Source: Streptomyces sp. NBC_00878 (GTDB lineage: Bacteria; Actinomycetota; Actinomycetes; Streptomycetales; Streptomycetaceae). Taken from it: a stretch of 64,000 nt of DNA. The position numbers and the translations under genes were made by a program. Location: assembly GCF_026341515.1 (NCBI RefSeq), contig NZ_JAPEOK010000001.1:1116001-1180000 (forward strand), given 5' to 3'. Positions within the stretch are counted from its first letter, which is position 1, and every line of letters begins with the position of its first letter. The notes below the pieces were generated by a model. It had not been told where the DNA came from and ran no database searches. It worked only from the letters and a program-made list of their open reading frames with translations. Shown in pieces: positions 8,201-16,745 of this stretch.

Positions 8201-9385
8201 TCAGCCTGTCTGGCCCCTCTCGAAGTACGCGACCAGCTCCGCGTCCAGCGGTGGCACCTCGTACGGAACGCCGCCCCCGCGCAGCGACTCGGTGGCCCGG
8301 AATCCCGCCGCCACCGCCATCCGCGCGGCCACCGGAGACGTGTCGGTACGCCCTCCCTCGCGGGCGAACCGCACGAACTCGTCGATCAGCAGCGGGTCCG
8401 CGCCCCCGTGCTCGACGTCTTCTTCCACGTCGGGCACCGGATACTCGGCGTCCGCCTCGGCCCGGTACCCGGAGCGGCGGGAGTTCCACACCCTCACCAC
8501 TCCCCCGGGCCCGTCCCCGAAGTTCTCCAGGCGGCCCGCGTCGCCGATGACCGTGTAGTTGCGCCAGTAGTCGGGGGTGAAGTGGCACTGCTGGTAGGCG
8601 GCCAACACCCCGTTGTCCAGGCGCATGTTGACGACCGACACGTCCTCGACGTCGATCACCGGGTTGAGGGCCCGCTGGGTGTGCGGGGGCCAGTGGCCGT
8701 CCTCCGTGTACCAGTCGTCGGTCTTCGGCTCGCCCGGCGACCGGCGGTGCGGATTGCCGCCGTACACCATCAGGTCGCCGAACGCCTGTACCTGGCGCGT
8801 GTACCCGCCCGCGAGCCAGTGCAGTACGTCGAGGTCGTGGGCGCCCTTCTGGAGCAACAGGCTGGTGGTACACCGGCGTTCGGCGTGCCAGTCCTTGAAG
8901 TACCAGTCGCCTCCGTAGCCCACGAAGTGCCGTACCCACACCGTTTTGACCGTGCCTATGGCGCCGCGCACCACGAGGTCGCGCATCAGCCGGATCATCG
9001 GCATGTGGCGCATGTTGTGGCCCACGTACAGCCGGGTGCCTGTCTCGTGGGCGGTGCGCAGGATGAGGTCGCACCGCTCGATGGTGATGTCCAGGGGCTT
9101 CTCGACGAAGACGGGCTTGCCCGCGCGCAGGGCCTCGCAGGCGATCTCGGCGTGGGTGTGGTCCGGGGTGAGGACGAGCACGGCGTCGACGTCCGGGGCG
9201 TCGATGACCTTGCGGTGGTCCTCGACGGTTCGGGCGCCGGGGATGCGGTCGGCGGCGCGCTCCCGCAGTGCCGGGTCGTGTTCGGCGACGACGGTCACGC
9301 GGGAGCCCCGGCCGGGGCGGTGGGCGATGCGGGCGAGCGAACCGCGCAGGCCGAAGCCGAGGGCGCCGAGACGCAGGTCGGTCAT
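8201..9385 (-). CDS. Gfo/Idh/MocA family oxidoreductase
   Basis: A 394-residue NAD(P)-dependent oxidoreductase. The N-terminal Rossmann fold starts LGALGFGLRGSLARI, followed by the family hallmark FVEKPLDI around residue 95 and the catalytic-region GAHDLDVLHWLAGG. Relatives oxidise or hydrolyse sugars and sugar derivatives; the substrate is not evident. It is divergent from a DUF2264 gene across 436 bp, and the two may belong to one carbohydrate-degradation function. Confidence 0.92.
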   Translation of the reverse strand: MTDLRLGALGFGLRGSLARIAHRPGRGSRVTVVAEHDPALRERAADRIPGARTVEDHRKVIDAPDVDAVLVLTPDHTHAEIACEALRAGKPVFVEKPLDITIERCDLILRTAHETGTRLYVGHNMRHMPMIRLMRDLVVRGAIGTVKTVWVRHFVGYGGDWYFKDWHAERRCTTSLLLQKGAHDLDVLHWLAGGYTRQVQAFGDLMVYGGNPHRRSPGEPKTDDWYTEDGHWPPHTQRALNPVIDVEDVSVVNMRLDNGVLAAYQQCHFTPDYWRNYTVIGDAGRLENFGDGPGGVVRVWNSRRSGYRAEADAEYPVPDVEEDVEHGGADPLLIDEFVRFAREGGRTDTSPVAARMAVAAGFRATESLRGGGVPYEVPPLDAELVAYFERGQTG

Positions 9386-9620
9386 GAGGTGCCTTCCCGT
9401 TCGGTGACGAGGAGTCGGATCCGGCAGAGGGCAGTCCGGAGGCGTCCTTCCGAGGAGGCCGCCGGACCGTCCTCTGCCGAGGTCAACTTCCCATCGGGCG
9501 GCGCGTTCCGCGAGAGCGCCTGGGGCTCAGGGCCCGGGGCCCGGCAACCGGGGCCGCAGACGGACGCGGTCGCGGGCCGCCGCCGGTCGGGCGGCAGGCA
9601 CCCTGGCCCAGCACCCCGGC

Positions 9621-9662
9621 ACCCGCACCCGCACCCGCACCCGCACCCGCACCCGCACCCGC
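9621..9662. repeat. Seven perfect ACCCGC hexanucleotide repeats in a divergent intergenic region
   Basis: The 436-bp gap 9386-9821 separates the divergent oxidoreductase and DUF2264 genes and must hold both promoters. Its striking element is ACCCGC repeated seven times without error (42 bp). The copy number is likely to vary by slippage. A purine-rich ribosome-binding site (GAGGAG) lies about 15 nt before the DUF2264 ATG. No clear -10/-35 pair was identified. Confidence 0.9.
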
Positions 9663-9821
9663 ACATACGAGCAGGGTCGACCGCATGCGAACAGGTCTCA
9701 CTCCGTACACACAGGACACCTGGCATACGCACACCGCTCAATTGATCTGTCGGCCCCCACCAGCCGTATCCCTCTTCGGACCGGGAACCGCACCCGGGAG
9801 CAGAGGAGTCGAAACCCCGTC

Positions 9822-11705
9822 ATGCCCTCACCGCACGTGTCCCTGCCGCCCACCGACCACGTCCTGTCGCCGCACACCGGCTGGACGCGGGCGCACTGGG
9901 AGGCGCTCGCCGACCGGCAGCTCGAAGCCCTCGTCCCCTACGCGACGCCGGGCCTCGCGCAGTACCGGCTGCCCGGGCGGACCTCGTCGTCGGGTGTCGT
10001 GTCGGACGGCCTCGAAGGGTTCGCGCGGTCATTCCTGCTGGCCTCCTTCCGGATCGCCGGGGCGCGGGGCAGCGTCGATCCCCGTCTCATAGAACGCTAC
10101 GCGCGGGGTCTGACAACGGGCACCGACCGCGACAGCGGCGAGGCCTGGCCCGAACTCACGGACTGCTCCCGGCAGATGGCGGAGGCCGCCTCGGTCGCCG
10201 TCGCGCTGCACGAGTCACGCCCCTGGATCTGGGACCGGCTGCACACCGAGGCGCGGGAGCGGATCGTGGACTGGCTGTGGGGTTTCGTGGGCCGCCGCAC
10301 CTGGGACAACCACTGGCGGCTCTACCAGGTGGTGGCCGAACAGTTCCTGGCCTCGGTCGGCGCGCCCTACCGTCAGGACGACATCGACGCCGGGCTCGAC
10401 CGCCTCGACGACTGGTACGCCGGCGACGGCTGGTACAGCGACGGCGAGGGCCGGACCTTCGACCACTACAACGGCTGGGCGATGCACTTGTACCCGCTGC
10501 TGTGGTGCCGGATGACCGGCGGCGACGGAGGCGGCCGCGGCCACGTCTACCGGGAGCGGCTCGCCCGGTTCCTCGACGACTACCCGCGGTTCTTCGGCGC
10601 GGACGGCTCCCCCGTGCACCACGGCCGCTCCCTGACGTACCGTTTCGCCACCACGGCTCCGGTGTGGCTGGGCGCCCTCGTCGGCGGTACGCCGCTGGCG
10701 CCGGGCCTCACCCGACGGCTGGCGTCCGGCACGGTACGGCACTTCGTGGAGCGCGGGGTGCCCGACGAGCGGGGGCTGCTGCCGCTCGGCTGGTACGAAA
10801 CGTTCCTGCCGATGACCCAGCCGTACTCGGGGCCCGCGTCCCCGTACCGGGCGAGCATGGGTTTCCTCGGGCTGCTGCTGCCTCCGGAGCACCCGGTGTG
10901 GACGGCACGCGAACTGCCGCTGCCCGTCGAAGAGTCGGACCAGTACACCGCGCTCCCGGCCCCCGGCTGGCTGTTGCACGGCACGAAGCACGACGGCATC
11001 GTCCGCCTGGTCAACCACGGCAGCGACCGCAACTCCCCGTCCGGGCCCGCCGAGGACGATCCGCACCACGCGAAGTTCGGCTACTCGACGGCGACGGCGC
11101 CCGAGGCGGCGGCCCACGCCTGGGAGCGGACGGTGGACGGGCATCTCGCCCTGGTGGCCCCGGACGGCACCGCGTCACGCCGACGCGGCATCGTTCCGCT
11201 GCACTGCTCCGGTCGGACGGCGGCCTCCCGCCACAGCGCTCAACTGCCCGGAGATGAACAGGAGTTCCCGATCGAGACGACGAGCGTGCTGCGCGGGCCC
11301 TGGGAGATACGCGTACATCGGGTGCTCGCGCCGTCCGGCCTGACCGTCCGGGAGGGCGGTTACGCGGTCGCGGCCGAGTCCCGGCCCACCGCCGAGCGGG
11401 GCCACGGCTGGGCTCTGGCGCGCACGGACAACGGGCTGACCAGTGTCGTCGTCGCGCTGCACGGCTGGGACGAGGACACCGGCATCGCGCGCGCGGTCGA
11501 GGCCAACGCCTTCGGCCCCCACTCCGCGACGCCGTACCTCCGGTGCGCGGCGGGGCATCCGGGCGGCAGCGGTGTGTACGCCACCCTGCACGCGCTGACG
11601 CGGGATTCCGTGCACCCCCAGGCGTTACGGGAGTCCGTGTCCTGCGAGGTAGAGGGGCACGAGGTCCGGATCACGTTCCCCGAAGGGGACACCGTCTCCG
11701 TATGA
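9822..11705 (+). CDS. DUF2264 domain-containing protein with a TTA codon
   Basis: A 627-residue cytoplasmic-looking protein of the DUF2264 family, recognised from SDGLEGFARSFLLASFRIAG near the N-terminus and the Trp/Tyr-rich alpha-toroid-like segment (YAGDGWYSDGEGRTFDHYNG, about residues 192-211). The family occurs in polysaccharide-degradation neighbourhoods, but the reaction is not established. Codon 602 (11625-11627) is TTA, the rare leucine codon read by the bldA tRNA in Streptomyces, so full translation may be confined to development or antibiotic-producing stages. It is divergent from the Gfo/Idh/MocA gene. Confidence 0.85.
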   Translation: MPSPHVSLPPTDHVLSPHTGWTRAHWEALADRQLEALVPYATPGLAQYRLPGRTSSSGVVSDGLEGFARSFLLASFRIAGARGSVDPRLIERYARGLTTGTDRDSGEAWPELTDCSRQMAEAASVAVALHESRPWIWDRLHTEARERIVDWLWGFVGRRTWDNHWRLYQVVAEQFLASVGAPYRQDDIDAGLDRLDDWYAGDGWYSDGEGRTFDHYNGWAMHLYPLLWCRMTGGDGGGRGHVYRERLARFLDDYPRFFGADGSPVHHGRSLTYRFATTAPVWLGALVGGTPLAPGLTRRLASGTVRHFVERGVPDERGLLPLGWYETFLPMTQPYSGPASPYRASMGFLGLLLPPEHPVWTARELPLPVEESDQYTALPAPGWLLHGTKHDGIVRLVNHGSDRNSPSGPAEDDPHHAKFGYSTATAPEAAAHAWERTVDGHLALVAPDGTASRRRGIVPLHCSGRTAASRHSAQLPGDEQEFPIETTSVLRGPWEIRVHRVLAPSGLTVREGGYAVAAESRPTAERGHGWALARTDNGLTSVVVALHGWDEDTGIARAVEANAFGPHSATPYLRCAAGHPGGSGVYATLHALTRDSVHPQALRESVSCEVEGHEVRITFPEGDTVSV

Positions 11706-11757
11706 GAGGGCCACGCCGCCGTAGGCGGGAGCGGGGCGGGGGCGGGAAGGACGCGGA

Positions 11758-12351
11758 TCAGAACCCGCCTTCCCTCAGCTCGATCCGCTCGACCAGCTCC
11801 GCCGCCATCGACTTGATGGTGTCGAGGCCCGCCCGCCCCCACGGCCGGGGCTCGACATCGGTGACGCACACCGTGCCGAGCACGGTGCCCGTGCGGTCGA
11901 TGAGCGGGGCGCCGAGGTAGGAGCGGATGCCGAACTCGTCGACGACCGGATTGCCGGCGAAGCGCGGATAGTCGCGGACGTCCTCCAGGACCAGCGCCTT
12001 GTGGCGGACGACCACATGGGGGCAGAAGCCATGGTCTCTGGCCATATAGCGGCCGATCCTCGGTCGCGCGGCGCCCGCCTGATCCGTACGGACCTCGTTC
12101 GGAACCTCTGCCGGAACGTTGCCTTCGGGAGTGTGCAGGCCCGCGAAGAACTGCCGCTCCTCGTCGATGAAGTTGACCATCGCGTACGGCGCCCCGGCGA
12201 GCTCGGCGAGCCGGTTCGCGAACGCGTCGAGGGCCGGCTCCGTGTGCTGCCCCAGACCGAGCACCCGCAGCCGCCGTGTTCTGGCGGGGGCCTCCTTGTC
12301 CTCGGGAGTGAGCAGCAGCCGACCGGCCGGGCGCGGCGGGTCGTACGTCAT
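11758..12351 (-). CDS. GAF domain-containing protein (fifth gene of the conservon)
   Basis: A 197-residue protein dominated by one GAF domain (about residues 30-190), with AELAGAPYAMVNFIDEERQF and IRSYLGAPLIDRTGTVLGTV as landmarks. GAF domains bind small ligands or haem, or sense redox. Its ATG overlaps the cvnD stop as ATGA, so it is co-translated with the conservon. It has no attached output domain and may act as a sensor or effector partner of the CvnD GTPase. The bound ligand is unknown. Confidence 0.85.
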   Translation of the reverse strand: MTYDPPRPAGRLLLTPEDKEAPARTRRLRVLGLGQHTEPALDAFANRLAELAGAPYAMVNFIDEERQFFAGLHTPEGNVPAEVPNEVRTDQAGAARPRIGRYMARDHGFCPHVVVRHKALVLEDVRDYPRFAGNPVVDEFGIRSYLGAPLIDRTGTVLGTVCVTDVEPRPWGRAGLDTIKSMAAELVERIELREGGF

Positions 12352-12947
12352 GTGTGGGCTCCGTGGCTGGGGGCGTGCGAGGGCGTGTGAGCGAGGAGGT
12401 GGCGGACGAGGGTGAGCAAGGTCTGCACACCCGAGCTGGAGATCCGGGCGTCGCAGCGCACGACGGGTACCTCGGGGTCGAGGTCGATGGCCGCCCGCAC
12501 CTCCTCCGGGTCGTAGCGGAAGCCTCCGTCGAACTCGTTGACGGCGACGATGAATCCCAGGCCACGCTGCTCGAAGAAGTCGACCGCCGCGAAGCAGTCC
12601 TCCAGACGGCGGGTGTCGGCGAGGATGACCGCGCCGAGCGCGCCTTCGGAGAGCTCGTCCCACATGAACCAGAACCGCTCCTGCCCGGGCGTGCCGAACA
12701 GATAGAGCACGTGCTCCGGATCGAGGGTGATGCGCCCGAAGTCCATCGCGACGGTCGTCTCGACCTTGTTCTCGATGCCGTCGAGGTTGTCGGTCGCGGC
12801 GCTGACCGTGGTCAGCAGTTCCTCCGTGCTGAGCGGCGCGATCTCGCTCACCGCGCCGACGAAGGTGGTCTTTCCTACCCCGAACCCGCCCGCCACGAGA
12901 ATCTTCAACGCGGTGGGGAAGGGGTCAGAGCTGTCGTCGTAGTCCAT
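12348..12947 (-). CDS. cvnD: Conservon GTPase CvnD
   Basis: A 199-residue small GTPase-like protein. The P-loop is GGFGVGKTTFVGAV (about residues 17-30), the switch/Walker B region is LFGTPGQERFWFMWDELSEG, and the guanine-specificity motif is VAVNEFDGG, which is NEFD rather than the classical NKxD. In conservons CvnD works with a histidine-kinase-like CvnA, roadblock protein CvnB and DUF742 protein CvnC at the membrane, resembling a eukaryote-like G-protein system. It overlaps cvnC by 23 bp and the GAF gene by 4 bp. Confidence 0.94.
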   Translation of the reverse strand: MDYDDSSDPFPTALKILVAGGFGVGKTTFVGAVSEIAPLSTEELLTTVSAATDNLDGIENKVETTVAMDFGRITLDPEHVLYLFGTPGQERFWFMWDELSEGALGAVILADTRRLEDCFAAVDFFEQRGLGFIVAVNEFDGGFRYDPEEVRAAIDLDPEVPVVRCDARISSSGVQTLLTLVRHLLAHTPSHAPSHGAHT

Positions 12948-13302
12948 CGAGCACTGCCTCCAGAAGAGACCGGTCAGTGGGGTTGTGGTGGAAGGTCGGG
13001 GGCTTCGTGGAGAGCGCCCCGCAGTCGACGAGATCGGACAGCAGCACCTTCGTCACCGCTGCGGGCAGTTTCAGATGCGCGGCGACCTCGGCGACCGAGA
13101 CGGGGTCCCGGCACAGTTCGAGTGCCTGGGTGTGCTCGGGGCCGAGGTAGCCGAGAGGGGTGACACCGGTGGCCATCACCTGTGACAGAAGGTCGAGCGC
13201 GGTGCTCGGCCGGGTCCGGCCGTTGCTGACCTGGTAAGGACGCACAAGGCGTCCGGCCGCATCATCGAGCCAGGGCCCGTCGCCGGCCGAGGCCACGCTC
13301 AA
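12925..13302 (-). CDS. cvnC: Conservon protein CvnC (DUF742)
   Basis: A 125-residue DUF742 protein with the typical N-terminal RLVRPYQVSNGRTRP, and a winged-helix-like second half (VAEVAAHLKLPAAVTKVLLS) ending close to the CvnD start. Translation apparently begins at a TTG that overlaps the cvnB stop by 4 bp; a GTG two codons later is an alternative. It is third in the conservon operon. Confidence 0.92.
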   Translation of the reverse strand: MSVASAGDGPWLDDAAGRLVRPYQVSNGRTRPSTALDLLSQVMATGVTPLGYLGPEHTQALELCRDPVSVAEVAAHLKLPAAVTKVLLSDLVDCGALSTKPPTFHHNPTDRSLLEAVLDGLRRQL

Positions 13303-13733
13303 GGCCTCATCGCCGACGGTTCGACGGTCTGCTGCCTCGGCGCGGTCATCAGGTACGGGCGGACACTCTTGACCAGCATCGCCATCTCATAGCCGAGTAC
13401 GGCCGCGTCGGCGTCGCGTCCGGCGAGCACGGCGAGACACGTACCGGAGCCCGCGGTGGTCACGAACAGCAGGGTGGAGTCCAGTTCGACGACGACCTGG
13501 CGTACGTCACCGCCGTCCCCGAAGCGGACGCCCGCGCTGCGCCCCAGGGAGTAGAGGCTGGAGGCCAGGGCCGCCATGTGGTCGGCGCTGTCGGGATCGA
13601 GCCCGTGCACCGATTTCACGAGGCCGTCGCAGGAGAGCAGCACCGCGCTTCTGGTGTGCGGAACGCGCTGCACCAGGCCGCTCATCAGCCAGTCGAGATC
13701 GGACGAGTGCCCGGTCGGCATATCGCTCGCCAT
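13299..13733 (-). CDS. cvnB: Conservon roadblock/LC7 protein CvnB
   Basis: A 144-residue roadblock/LC7-domain protein (DLDWLMSGLVQRVPHTRSAV at the start, then ADHMAALASSLYSLGRSAG). Such proteins dimerise and act as GTPase partners. ATG at 13733 is chosen because AAGGAG lies 9 nt upstream and the product then begins like family members. An upstream ATG at 13826 overlaps the cvnA stop and would add 31 low-complexity residues. It overlaps cvnC by 4 bp. Confidence 0.93.
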   Translation of the reverse strand: MASDMPTGHSSDLDWLMSGLVQRVPHTRSAVLLSCDGLVKSVHGLDPDSADHMAALASSLYSLGRSAGVRFGDGGDVRQVVVELDSTLLFVTTAGSGTCLAVLAGRDADAAVLGYEMAMLVKSVRPYLMTAPRQQTVEPSAMRP

Positions 13734-13822
13734 GGGGGATCGACTCCTTGAAGTACGAAGGTCTGCGGGAGCGGAAGCGTGGGTGGAGATGGGGGCAGAA
13801 GTGGGTGTGGGGGTGACGTGGT

Positions 13823-16372
13823 TCATCCGGCTGGTGTGCTCCCGTCGTGCCGGGCGGTGAGGTCGTGACCTGGCACGGGCGCCGTCTTGAACGCCGCGTG
13901 TGCCTCGGGTGGTTCGTGCGCTGGGTGCGCTGGGTGCGCTTCCCCTATGGGGGTTCCGTCCATGGGGGCCGGGCCCACGTGTGCCTGGCCCATGTGTCCC
14001 GCATCCCCATGCCCCGCATCCCCGTGTGCCGCGTCCGGGAACTGGGCCTCGGCAAGCCCGATACCGCGCTGGAACGCCGCCATCAGACCGGGGTCGTGAC
14101 CGACGAGGAACTCGGAGTCCGGCCGCGGCGCGGGTCCGTCGCGCAGCTCGGGCACGAGGTGCTCCTGGGCCCGCCGTTTGGGCAGTTGAGGCTTGCTCAT
14201 GGTGCCGCGCACCGCGCCACCGCGCGGGGTTGGGAGCGTGACCGTGTTCTCCGCGACAAGCCGCCGATCACCGGGGCGGATACCGGGCACGGCCTCTGCC
14301 GGGTTGGGCCGCGCCTCCGCACCGCGCACCGGCAGCGGGGCCGGAGCACCGCCGTTCACGACCGACGCTCCGCCGGGCGCGCTGTCCCGCCGCGGCTGCA
14401 CCGGCACGGCGGCCCTCGCACCGTGGACGCCGTAGACGCCTTGGGCATCGTGGGCGTCATGGACATCGTGGGACGGATACGACGTGGGTTCCTGACCCGC
14501 CGCACGCGGTACGTCGCCGGAGGCGCCCGGGACCGCTCCCTGCACGGGGATCGACGTCCCCTGACCGGGAGTCCCGTAAGCCGGGCTCCCATGGACGGGA
14601 GACGCCTGGACAGGAGACCCGTGGACGGGAGACCCGTGAGCAGGCGTCCCCTGGGCAGGTGTCCCGTGGACCGAGCTGCTGTGTGCGGGGGTGCCATGTG
14701 GTGGCGTGCCATGCAGCGGCGCGTCCTGGCCTGGCACGCCATGGAGAGGCGTGCTGCTCCTCAGAGGCGGCTCCTGTGCCGACATGACATGAGAAGCCGC
14801 TGCCCCACGTGTCGAAGAGCTATGTGCTGCGACCCCATGTGCCGGAGTCCCGTGTGCCGACGTCCCCTGTGCCGAAGCCTCGTACGCCACAGCGCCATGT
14901 GCCTGAGCCCCATGTGCCTGTGCATGAGGTGCGTGAGCCCCATGTGCCAGACCACCATGAGTCTCCGCCTCAAGCCCCGAAGAGCCTTGGCCCAACGCCC
15001 CGGCCCCCGCAGCACCCTCTACCGAAACCTCCCGCAGACGCCCAGCCCCAGCCCCGGCCCCAATCCCGGCCCCTCCAGCCCCGGCCACAGACCGAGCCCC
15101 AACAGCGGCATCGCCCCCACCCCCAGCCTGCTGCACCGCCTGCTGCACCGCCCGCCGCGGCTCGTCCTCAGCCCCCAGCAACGCCTGCGGCACGACCAGT
15201 ACGGCCTGCACGCCGCCGTAGATATTGGTCTGGAGCCGCACCACGATCCCGTGGCGACGCGCGAGCTGCGAGACCACGAACAACCCGATGCGGCCGTCCT
15301 GCAGCAGACTCGCGACGTTCACCTGATCCGGATCGGCCAGCAACGCGTTCATCTTGTGCTGCTCGGCCAGCGGCATGCCGAGCCCTCGATCCTCGACCTC
15401 GACGGCGAGCCCGGACGTGACCACGTTGGCCCGCAGCAGCACTTGGGTGTGCGGCGCCGAGAACACCGTGGCGTTCTCGACGAGTTCGGCCAGCAGATGG
15501 ATCACGTCGGCGACTGCGTGCCCGCGCACGGTGCCGTCGATCGGCGGTACCAGCTTGACCCGCGAGTACTGCTCGACCTCGGCGGTCGCGGAGCGCAGCA
15601 CCTCGGTCATGGAGACCGGGTTGCTCCACTGCCGGCGCGAGACGGCCCCGCCGAGGACGGCGAGGTTCTCGGCATGCCGCCGGATCCGGGTGGCGAGGTG
15701 GTCGACGTGGAACAGACCCTTGAGCAGGTCCGGGTCCTCGATCTCGTTCTCCAGCTCGTCGAGGATCGAGATCTCGCGGTGCACGAGAGACTGCAGACGC
15801 CGCGCCAGATTGACGAAGACCTCGACCTTCTGCTCGCTGTCCGCATGACTGGAGAGCTGCGCGGCCGCCACGACCGCGCTGACGGCACCGTCGTGGGCAC
15901 GCGCCATGTCGTCGGCGAGCAGATCGAACTCGTCGGCGTCCGGGACGGGTTGGCTGCGCGGACTGCGCTCGGGCGGCCCGTCGCCCCGGCGCAGCGTCTC
16001 GACGAGGGCACGCAGATCGGCCTGGCCGCGGGCGCTGGTGCGGCGCAGGGTGCCGATGCGGTCGCGTACGGACCTGGCGGCGCGGTCGGCGGCCACGGCG
16101 GCGATCACGATGCCCACGAGAGCGACCGCGACGGCTCCGCCGAGCACGATCCACAGGGTGAGGCCGGGCCGTGCGGCGGTCGTGCGGACGGTGAAGAGCA
16201 CGGCGGCGCTGGCGCTGAGGGCCACCGCGATGGGCGGCAGGACCGCGAGGCGGAGGAGCTGGGGCCGTATGTGGGTCTCGGGCAGCGTGGAGGCGGTGCG
16301 GGCGACCGGTCGCCCGTGCCGCCCGCCCTCGCGGCGGTCTGCGCGTGCGGCCGGTGCGCGAAGGTGAGACAT
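13823..16372 (-). CDS. cvnA: Conservon sensor histidine-kinase-like protein CvnA
   Basis: An 849-residue membrane protein. Two hydrophobic segments are near residues 35-55 and 65-90 (LTLWIVLGGAVAVALVGIVI). A dimerisation-like region and a HATPase_c domain follow, with N-box LLAELVENATVFS and G-box EVEDRGLGMP plus DGRIGLFVVSQLARRHG. The C-terminal ~400 residues are low-complexity, including pentapeptide-like H-G repeats. The start at 16372 removes 47 residues without resemblance to the family. It is the first gene of cvnABCD-GAF and the presumed signal receiver. Confidence 0.92.
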   Translation of the reverse strand: MSHLRAPAARADRREGGRHGRPVARTASTLPETHIRPQLLRLAVLPPIAVALSASAAVLFTVRTTAARPGLTLWIVLGGAVAVALVGIVIAAVAADRAARSVRDRIGTLRRTSARGQADLRALVETLRRGDGPPERSPRSQPVPDADEFDLLADDMARAHDGAVSAVVAAAQLSSHADSEQKVEVFVNLARRLQSLVHREISILDELENEIEDPDLLKGLFHVDHLATRIRRHAENLAVLGGAVSRRQWSNPVSMTEVLRSATAEVEQYSRVKLVPPIDGTVRGHAVADVIHLLAELVENATVFSAPHTQVLLRANVVTSGLAVEVEDRGLGMPLAEQHKMNALLADPDQVNVASLLQDGRIGLFVVSQLARRHGIVVRLQTNIYGGVQAVLVVPQALLGAEDEPRRAVQQAVQQAGGGGDAAVGARSVAGAGGAGIGAGAGAGRLREVSVEGAAGAGALGQGSSGLEAETHGGLAHGAHAPHAQAHGAQAHGAVAYEASAQGTSAHGTPAHGVAAHSSSTRGAAASHVMSAQEPPLRSSTPLHGVPGQDAPLHGTPPHGTPAHSSSVHGTPAQGTPAHGSPVHGSPVQASPVHGSPAYGTPGQGTSIPVQGAVPGASGDVPRAAGQEPTSYPSHDVHDAHDAQGVYGVHGARAAVPVQPRRDSAPGGASVVNGGAPAPLPVRGAEARPNPAEAVPGIRPGDRRLVAENTVTLPTPRGGAVRGTMSKPQLPKRRAQEHLVPELRDGPAPRPDSEFLVGHDPGLMAAFQRGIGLAEAQFPDAAHGDAGHGDAGHMGQAHVGPAPMDGTPIGEAHPAHPAHEPPEAHAAFKTAPVPGHDLTARHDGSTPAG
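14540..14950. repeat. Degenerate 15-bp repeats encoding His-Gly-rich pentapeptides in CvnA
   Basis: The middle of the CvnA tail is built of degenerate five-residue units such as HGSPV, HGTPA and HGAQA. At DNA level they appear as 15-bp units, clearest at about 14587-14690, where variants of CCATGGACGGGAGAC follow one another. This suggests expansion by slippage. The resulting tail is probably disordered and may contact the cell wall, metals or partners. Confidence 0.75.
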
Positions 16373-16682
16373 CGACGTCCTCGTACTGGTGTGTCGGGGC
16401 TGTGGGGGCTCCCGCGGGTTCTGCGACCAAGGCATGCGCCGACTGGGACATGCGCCATCGCTGCGCCGGTCGAGAGAGCCGAAGAATTCGGCCCTGTGTC
16501 GCTCAGCGGACACTCACAGTAGTCGCCTGCGCATCATGTGCGGTGGGCAGTTGACAATTCCCGGCGGTCAGCGTCCCGCTCTGGTATGAGGGTTCGTACG
16601 ACAGGCCGATAACCACCTCGCACGCCCGTTCCCATGCATCAGTGAACCGATCAGACCTGGTCAGAAGCGGTCAGCAAGAAAA

Positions 16683-16723
16683 CGGCGAGGGCCGAGGAGC
16701 AGGATGCTCCTCGGCCCTCGCCG
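16683..16723 (-). terminator. Strong intrinsic terminator after the MBL-fold gene
   Basis: A perfect 19-bp inverted repeat (16683-16701 and 16705-16723, 3-nt loop) lies 22 bp beyond the stop of the metallo-beta-lactamase gene. On the minus strand it is followed by TTTTCTT. The gap 16373-16745 holds this hairpin plus the presumed cvnA promoter, for which no convincing -10/-35 pair was seen. Confidence 0.9.
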
Positions 16724-16745
16724 AACGCCTTCGCGCGCTGCTTCG

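Noticed and set aside
6601..8550. 649-codon plus-strand frame opposite tdh and kbl
   Set aside because: It spans three convincing minus-strand enzyme genes and shows no family resemblance.
9616..9664. Hexanucleotide array considered as a CRISPR or iteron origin
   Set aside because: Units are contiguous with no spacers, only 6 bp long, and no replication or cas gene is near.
13847..16522. A long open frame (891 codons) on the plus strand opposite cvnA
   Set aside because: It is antisense to a well-supported conservon kinase gene. Its product is Arg/His/Pro-rich without domains; long antisense frames are expected at this GC content.
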